Positions 40,565-44,699 of a stretch of 44,699 nt of DNA are shown piece by piece; position 1 is the stretch's first letter; every line of letters begins with the position of its first letter. The position numbers and the translations under genes were made by a program. The notes below the pieces were generated by a model. That model was given only the letters and a program-made list of their open reading frames with translations, did no database searches and was not told the DNA's origin. Source of the stretch: Kamptonema sp. UHCC 0994 (GTDB lineage Bacteria > Cyanobacteriota > Cyanobacteriia > Cyanobacteriales > Microcoleaceae); NCBI RefSeq assembly GCF_029167235.1, contig NZ_JARFTR010000258.1, positions 1-44,699 of the forward strand, in the 5' to 3' direction.

Positions 40565-40840
40565 TTAAAGCTCCGCCATACCTGAAAGCTTAGCGGTGGG
40601 TTGTTTGCGCCTCTGTTCCTCGGTGTCAGCCAAAGTAATCTTTCGCCTACCAATCTGTTCAATCAATTCACTCAAGCTCAATCCTCGCTCTCTGGCAATA
40701 GTGCGAAAACCCTCCCATCCCGCAGATGTTACCTGAATGTTCCTTTGCTTCTTTGGCTCCTCATATCGAGGTTCGCCTCCGCCTAACTTCAAATTAGCCA
40801 GAGAGTTGGGGTGGAGTAGCGTTCCTTTTCTTGGAGGCAT
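40565..40840 (-). CDS. Ribbon-helix-helix-like small protein
   Basis: A 91-residue protein. The central RNIQVTSAGWEGFRTIARER followed by SLSELIEQIGRRKI fits a ribbon-helix-helix DNA-binding unit: strand, helix, turn and helix with the typical G-L-S-L-S-E sequence. The N-terminus is basic and flexible, the C-terminus polar. Such proteins repress neighbouring genes or act as plasmid copy or partition regulators. It is divergent from the ParB-like gene across a 170-base spacer containing inverted repeats, which may be its operator. The Uma2 gene follows it on the same strand. Confidence 0.65.
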   Translation of the reverse strand: MPPRKGTLLHPNSLANLKLGGGEPRYEEPKKQRNIQVTSAGWEGFRTIARERGLSLSELIEQIGRRKITLADTEEQRRKQPTAKLSGMAEL

Positions 40841-40885
40841 TTGGCAACATTATCCTTTCTCTATTTTCTTTATTATCCCACATTT

Positions 40886-40924
40886 TTATTCCGATTCCAT
40901 GTTACTATAGAAAATATGGAATAA
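40886..40924. promoter_or_regulatory. Candidate operator between divergent genes
   Basis: TTATTCC (40886-40892) with GGAATAA (40918-40924), and inside it ATTCCAT (40894-40900) with ATGGAAT (40916-40922), give nested inverted repeats in an AT-rich segment. The position fits autoregulation by the ribbon-helix-helix or ParB-like protein. Confidence 0.4.
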
Positions 40925-41010
40925 ACCTATACCAGCGATAATCTTCAAGCTGGTGTCTGGCTTTATTGCTGACAAGCTCAGGGCTGACTTATTTCAGGAG
41001 GCACAAGAAA

Positions 41011-42156
41011 ATGTACCCAACTCAGGAGACATTGGGCAATGAGCAGCGTCAATCGTTAGTAGTTTTGCTCGACCCAACTTCCAAGCGCCGCCACACTGTT
41101 GCGGACTCCCCGCAGATTGACCCAGAATTCAAGGCGCTCATCCCTCCTTTGAGTCCGAGCGAGTTTGCTACCTTAGAAGCCAGTATCCTTGAGGAAGGAT
41201 GTCGAGACCCATTGGTGGTCTGGACTGAGGAGAAAATTCTGATTGACGGTCACAACAGGTATGCTATTTGTACTGCACACAGCATCCCCTACCAAACTGT
41301 AGAAAAATCTTTCGACAGTCGCAACGCTGTCAAAGTTTGGATGCTCCTCAATCAACTGGGTCGCCGCAATCTTACGTCTGAATCTGTTAGCTATTTGCGC
41401 GGCACTTGCTACGAGCTGGCAAAGCAGTCCCACGGCGGCGACAGAAAATCAAGTGGTCATTTTGACCACTTGAAAACAGAGGAAAAGTTGGGGGTGCAGT
41501 TCAAGGTATCCCCAAAAACGATTCGCAGGGATGCTCAGTTTGCTACAGCAGTAGATACTCTGGGTTCCATTGGAGGAAACGAAATGAAATGGAAAATACT
41601 AACTCGCTCTGCTGGGTTGACAAAAAAGGAAGTCCTTGCTTTGGCAAATGATGCTCGCAGCCGTCGGGCTAAAGTTGCCCAGGCTTTACAGGAGCGGTGC
41701 CAAACGGTGGAACCTGAAAATCAACCTCCCATTGCTCACCAACTGACACTCAAATGTGGTTCCTTAGTAGAAGTGTACGCGCCTGATCGCCCTGAGCTTC
41801 ACCACAGGTTAGGCCGAATTGACTCCGTTGGAGAAAAGACAGCCACAGTCTGGATGCAGCACGTTCCTACCTGTACCATACAGCTTCACACCTTCAAGCA
41901 CAGAGCGCTAACTGTTGTGCCATTGGAGAGCGAACCACGCTTAAAGCAAGTGTGCGATCGCATAAACCGACTTTTTGAATCAGGCAACCTCGACCCATTT
42001 GAGGTAGAAATTTTGAATTTGCTCGAACAACGTGTTGCTCACACACCTTGTGAAATGCAATATTTGGAACAGATTGAAACGCGATACAGAACGAAGGAGA
42101 AGGGAGAGGGGGAGGGGGAAGGGAGAGAGGGGGAGGGGGAGAAGGGGAGAATTTGA
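41011..42156 (+). CDS. ParB-like nuclease/partition-type protein
   Basis: A 381-residue protein. An N-terminal ParB/Srx-type domain shows LSPSEFATLEASILEEGCRD and the IDGHNRYAIC signature. A linker with HGGDRKSS and a helix-turn-helix-like LGVQFKVSPKTIRRDA follow, and then an SH3-like C-terminal part (GRIDSVGEKTATVWMQ). ParB proteins bind centromere-like sites, though such sequences also occur in plasmid regulators. The frame opens at 40966, but ATG 41011 with AGGAGG nine bases upstream is clearly the start. The C-terminus, KGEGEGEGREGEGEKGRI, is translated from a G-rich repeat. The nearest ParA-type gene is 1.3 kb downstream on the other strand. Confidence 0.8.
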   Translation: MYPTQETLGNEQRQSLVVLLDPTSKRRHTVADSPQIDPEFKALIPPLSPSEFATLEASILEEGCRDPLVVWTEEKILIDGHNRYAICTAHSIPYQTVEKSFDSRNAVKVWMLLNQLGRRNLTSESVSYLRGTCYELAKQSHGGDRKSSGHFDHLKTEEKLGVQFKVSPKTIRRDAQFATAVDTLGSIGGNEMKWKILTRSAGLTKKEVLALANDARSRRAKVAQALQERCQTVEPENQPPIAHQLTLKCGSLVEVYAPDRPELHHRLGRIDSVGEKTATVWMQHVPTCTIQLHTFKHRALTVVPLESEPRLKQVCDRINRLFESGNLDPFEVEILNLLEQRVAHTPCEMQYLEQIETRYRTKEKGEGEGEGREGEGEKGRI

Positions 42157-42235
42157 CGTTTACTTCCTTCCTACTTGTTTGTTACCTCTTGGTACTTTTT
42201 CCCTACTCCCTTCCCCTTCCCCTTCCCCTTCATTA
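42085..42235. repeat. G tract inside CDS end, then C tract
   Basis: The purine tract (42094-42150) of GGGGAA and GGGGGA repeats encodes the Gly-Glu tail of the ParB-like protein, and a C tract (42205-42231) ends against the stop codon of the convergent gene at 42233. Confidence 0.75.
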
Positions 42236-43297
42236 GGGAGCAAAAACTCGCTCTTTGGGATTTCTCGTCCACAAAGTACAGAAGCCATCTGTCGCCGCTT
42301 TACCCTCTACAGTTAGCGTTACTCCCAATCGATTCACCTCACTTTCACACAACATTTTTCCATTTTTTTCACTCAACAAAGCTTGATTCCAACTCATAAA
42401 TTGTTGAGCATATTTTCCCTCACTACTAATAGCCCACTTGATCGCTTCTGCATTTTTCATTGCAAATTGTCCTTCAGCACTCAACCCCCAATTCATTGCC
42501 ACAGCTTCTTTGAGAGTTAACTGGCGAGGCCCTTTTGGATCGAGGGGTGTTGCTGGAGCAAACTTAGGAATTGCCAACCCGATAAACACGCCGATGGCTA
42601 TTGCCCCTAATACGGCCGCACTTCCAAAAATTACTGACCAAATATCGTGAGCAACTTTCTCTAAAGCAGCTTGCTGAACTAACGTTTTAACTGAACTAGC
42701 AATCTTTCGGTGCTGTACGTTGACTGCTGCTTTACCCTGTCGTTCTAAAAACTCCCGGCTATCTTGTTCCCAGTTATCAATTAGCTGCCGTACTTGCTCT
42801 AGTTCTTGAGAGATAACAGCTTCAGAGTCTTTTAATTCCGCTTGCCATTTTGACTCCCAATTCCTGAAAAATGAATCAATTTCTTGAGGCTTTTTTTCGA
42901 GGAGCAATTCGAGTTGACCCGTTGCTAGAAGTACAATAAACAAAGGGTCATTTTTATCCAAACCGTAGCGGTAAGCATTGTTAATAACTTCGGAACGAAA
43001 TTCAGCATTTTTGCCTTTGAGTGCCTGACTGATAAGAGACTCACGCTCATGCTCAAAAGCAGGTGGTGCAGCTAATTTGAATAAGTTATCTCCCACAGAA
43101 GTCTTATCAGGGGTTAGCTCCTGGTCTATTTGCTGCCACAAATATGAGTCACTATTTTCATCTTCTTCATATTGACCCTCCAAATTCTCATCATTTACTA
43201 AACGCTCTACAGTCTTCTCTGAAAAATCATCATTAAACTCAACTTCTGCCAATTTTTCAATCTTTCTATCGCTAACTCCGGTTGCATCATCTGACAT
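42233..43297 (-). CDS. DUF6753-like membrane protein
   Basis: A 354-residue protein. The first 65 residues are very acidic. NNAYRYGLDKNDPLFIVLLA and IDSFFRNWESKWQAELKDSE match a cyanobacterial plasmid family that I recall as DUF6753. A coiled-coil stretch (ELEQVRQLIDNWEQDSREFL) follows. One membrane segment (VIFGSAAVLGAIAIGVFIGL) stands near residue 230, and the C-terminal part contains the repeated motif AMNWGLSAEGQFA / AIKWAISSEGKYA / WNQALLSEKNGK. The repeats give a helical solenoid feel. Function unknown; a membrane-anchored transfer or partition role is possible. It is downstream of the TraL-like ATPase gene on the same strand. Confidence 0.7.
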   Translation of the reverse strand: MSDDATGVSDRKIEKLAEVEFNDDFSEKTVERLVNDENLEGQYEEDENSDSYLWQQIDQELTPDKTSVGDNLFKLAAPPAFEHERESLISQALKGKNAEFRSEVINNAYRYGLDKNDPLFIVLLATGQLELLLEKKPQEIDSFFRNWESKWQAELKDSEAVISQELEQVRQLIDNWEQDSREFLERQGKAAVNVQHRKIASSVKTLVQQAALEKVAHDIWSVIFGSAAVLGAIAIGVFIGLAIPKFAPATPLDPKGPRQLTLKEAVAMNWGLSAEGQFAMKNAEAIKWAISSEGKYAQQFMSWNQALLSEKNGKMLCESEVNRLGVTLTVEGKAATDGFCTLWTRNPKERVFAP

Positions 43298-43510
43298 AAG
43301 TTCCTCTCATAATCCCTGAAATTACATTGACACTCCCACCCCTCTCGACTCCTGAAGGGGCGATGCTTGCAGTGCGGTTAAAGTCTGTCAGGGGAAGGGG
43401 AAGGAAAAACTAGCTCATTGTTAGCTTTTCTTTGTTCAATAACAGCTAACAATAACTTAGATTTTTCCATTCGGCAGAGTTCTAAGCGTTGCCTTCCCCT
43501 TCCCCTTCGC
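43298..43510. repeat. Spacer with G tract, hairpin core, C tract
   Basis: GGGGAAGGGGAAGG (43391-43404), hairpin core TTAGCTTTT (43421-43429) / AACAGCTAA (43441-43449, one mismatch), the module TTCCATTCGGCAGAG (43466-43480) and a C tract (43494-43508) that lies inside the 3' end of the TraL-like gene. Confidence 0.75.
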
Positions 43511-44312
43511 CAGTATCTAAAACAGCTTCATCTGATGGCTGTTTCTTAATATCTTGTACCACTACTGACCGCGAACGATTCTCGCTTTTTAGATTAGGTC
43601 GATAGGGAGCTTGATTGAAAATTCTCGTTGCCTCAATTGCATCACAAGTATTTTCTAGAAAAGTGTACATTCGCTGTTGGTTGAGTAAATGAAAGCTGGG
43701 ATGTGATAGCGCACCTGTTAGAGACAGGCTTTTATTAGTGTCGAGCAACCTTCGTTCTAAAGCACTGAGTTTAGGCAAGTCAACAACTAAAATGCTGTGT
43801 TCTTCAAGCAGCTTATTTAGGTTTTTATGGCTGCTGAGGTGAGACCAATCTTTGCACACCCCAAAATTGCGGACTAAAATGTGTTTCAGTCGGCCTTGAA
43901 AGCGGTTAACTGATTCCAAAAACATCTCGATACTATCAGCACGCCCACTGCACAAAAACCATTTGCAAACATCTATGCCTGACTTTTCTTTAAAAGAAGC
44001 AGTTAACAAACCCGCCGTCTCAATCCAGCCATCTATTATAGAAGAAACGCGAGCTGGCAAATTGACAATGACAGGAGCCTGCAAAGCTGTCTCGAAAATG
44101 ATGTCTGCCTCAAAGTTTTCTTCATCTTCCGCCAAAGTAATGACTTTAGCAGACTCGGGATAGCGCTGCTGCACGTTGGGATTGCCCGCATCGCCATCGA
44201 TTAGGGTATAAAGAAAGTCGTACTTGTTGTTGTACTCTACGAGAAGGCAACTCCACATAGACTTACCAACACCACCGATTTCTCCATCAACTAAATGAAT
44301 CATATTAGTCAT
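43482..44312 (-). CDS. ParA/TraL-like P-loop ATPase
   Basis: A 276-residue ATPase. After MTNMIHLVDGEIGGVGKS, a deviant Walker A with the MinD/ParA lysine, comes LIDGDAGNPNVQQRYPE (Walker A'-like Asp). The core continues with VIVNLPARVSSIID and later FLCSGRADSIE. The layout matches TraL-type mobilisation ATPases related to ParA. The frame opens at 44372, but ATG 44312 (MTNMIHL), with GGAGA seven bases upstream, fits the family start. The C-terminal Gly-Glu repeat (GEGEGEGNA) is translated from G-rich repeats. It is followed by the DUF6753-like gene and preceded by a small hypothetical. A role in transfer or partition is likely. Confidence 0.8.
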   Translation of the reverse strand: MTNMIHLVDGEIGGVGKSMWSCLLVEYNNKYDFLYTLIDGDAGNPNVQQRYPESAKVITLAEDEENFEADIIFETALQAPVIVNLPARVSSIIDGWIETAGLLTASFKEKSGIDVCKWFLCSGRADSIEMFLESVNRFQGRLKHILVRNFGVCKDWSHLSSHKNLNKLLEEHSILVVDLPKLSALERRLLDTNKSLSLTGALSHPSFHLLNQQRMYTFLENTCDAIEATRIFNQAPYRPNLKSENRSRSVVVQDIKKQPSDEAVLDTGEGEGEGNA

Positions 44313-44385
44313 AAAAAATCTCCACAATGTTGCTCCTAAATAAAACCTTAGACAAGGTAAAAACCATCTCAATTCCTTAGATTCC

Positions 44386-44580
44386 CTAGCTAAAGGTGGG
44401 CCCTAGCATCGCCGGATCGAATCCTGCTAGATTAACTGTGTCACCCTCGCTGGGGTCAAATTCTGAGTCTGTCATCTGTTCTAGTTCTAAACTCGAACTG
44501 ATAGCTTGTGGCGCTCTTGAAGATTGACGAGATGGTTTAGAGAGAACTGACTCGCTTGCTGTAGTGAAACCTGGGAGCAT
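44386..44580 (-). CDS. Small acidic hypothetical protein
   Basis: A 64-residue frame 73 bases upstream of the TraL-like gene and on the same strand. Ser/Pro/Glu-rich, with SSLELEQMTDSEFDPSEGDT; probably disordered, with no recognisable domain. It may be the first gene of the TraL-like operon or a chance frame. The window ends about 120 bases further on with no further feature seen. Confidence 0.4.
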   Translation of the reverse strand: MLPGFTTASESVLSKPSRQSSRAPQAISSSLELEQMTDSEFDPSEGDTVNLAGFDPAMLGPTFS

Positions 44581-44699
44581 CCCGATTTGGTAAAAACAAA
44601 AATATTAAACTGCAAATTCGCCATTCAGGTAGGCACAACGCAGTTGTAACATTTGGGAAACACTTTCCGATTTCCACTGTGCGCCTGAAATTTTTAGCC

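Noticed and set aside
42032-42399. Two rightward frames over the repeats after the ParB-like gene
   Set aside because: They consist of repeat translations and overlap the well-supported ParB-like and DUF6753-like genes in other frames.

Overview
The window looks like a stretch of a large plasmid, or a plasmid-like integrated element, from a filamentous cyanobacterium of the Nostocales type. The HIP1 octamer GCGATCGC occurs many times (for example 8198, 21562, 21611, 21781, 36662). Nearly every gene boundary carries G-rich or C-rich short tandem repeats of the kind known from heterocyst-forming cyanobacteria. Several families are typical of these plasmids: DUF4058, Uma2, SWIM zinc finger, SLOG/YspA, a DUF1998-type helicase, and a DUF6753-like protein. 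I see no rRNA, tRNA, CRISPR array or ribosomal-protein gene. No family was confirmed by a database search; all calls are by eye.

Layout. 0.4-4.9 kb: a winged-helix-like protein divergent from a SWIM zinc-finger protein, an unrecognised protein and a SLOG-fold protein. 5.1-14.4 kb: a replication block with a RecD2-like helicase relic that has lost its Walker B region, a sliding clamp (dnaN) with a 100-residue N-terminal extension, then dnaX and holA overlapping by 4 bases. Cargo (DUF4058, a nucleotidyltransferase-fold gene, an intact IS630-type element) separates dnaN from dnaX. 14.4-18.0 kb: an AbrB/PIN toxin-antitoxin pair, a broken DUF5615-like gene and an MrfA-like helicase. 18.3-21.5 kb: a methylase-like protein without a visible NPPY motif, a 67-bp repeat array with 12-bp inverted arms, and three small unrecognised genes. 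22.1-23.9 kb: a NarL-type response regulator convergent with a receiver-histidine kinase. 24.1-30.9 kb: a transfer region with a VirD4/TraD-type coupling protein, an unrecognised protein, a membrane-anchored protein and a lysozyme-like peptidoglycan hydrolase. 31.1-33.6 kb: an adenine methyltransferase and a Klenow-type family A DNA polymerase. 33.8-35.4 kb: an arylamine N-acetyltransferase/glutathione S-transferase pair that looks chromosomal. 35.7-44.6 kb: a Ycf46-like AAA ATPase, two acidic-tailed proteins, a Uma2 protein, a ribbon-helix-helix-like protein, a ParB-like protein, a DUF6753-like membrane protein and a ParA/TraL-like ATPase.

How the parts may work together. The element carries its own sliding clamp, two clamp-loader subunits (gamma/tau and delta) and a polymerase with proofreading exonuclease, but no DnaE, delta-prime or recognisable Rep initiator in this window. 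I infer a partial private replisome that borrows the remaining subunits from the host. Coupling protein, peptidoglycan hydrolase and TraL-like ATPase suggest conjugative transfer; the ParB-like protein and toxin-antitoxin pair suggest stable inheritance.

The most striking non-coding feature is a consistent geometry. In at least ten intergenic regions, whatever the direction of the flanking genes, the top strand has a G-rich tract on the left and a C-rich tract on the right, often around a conserved hairpin core. Each spacer can therefore fold as one long hairpin on either strand. These tracts also run into three reading frames as Gly-Glu tails and directly abut some start codons.
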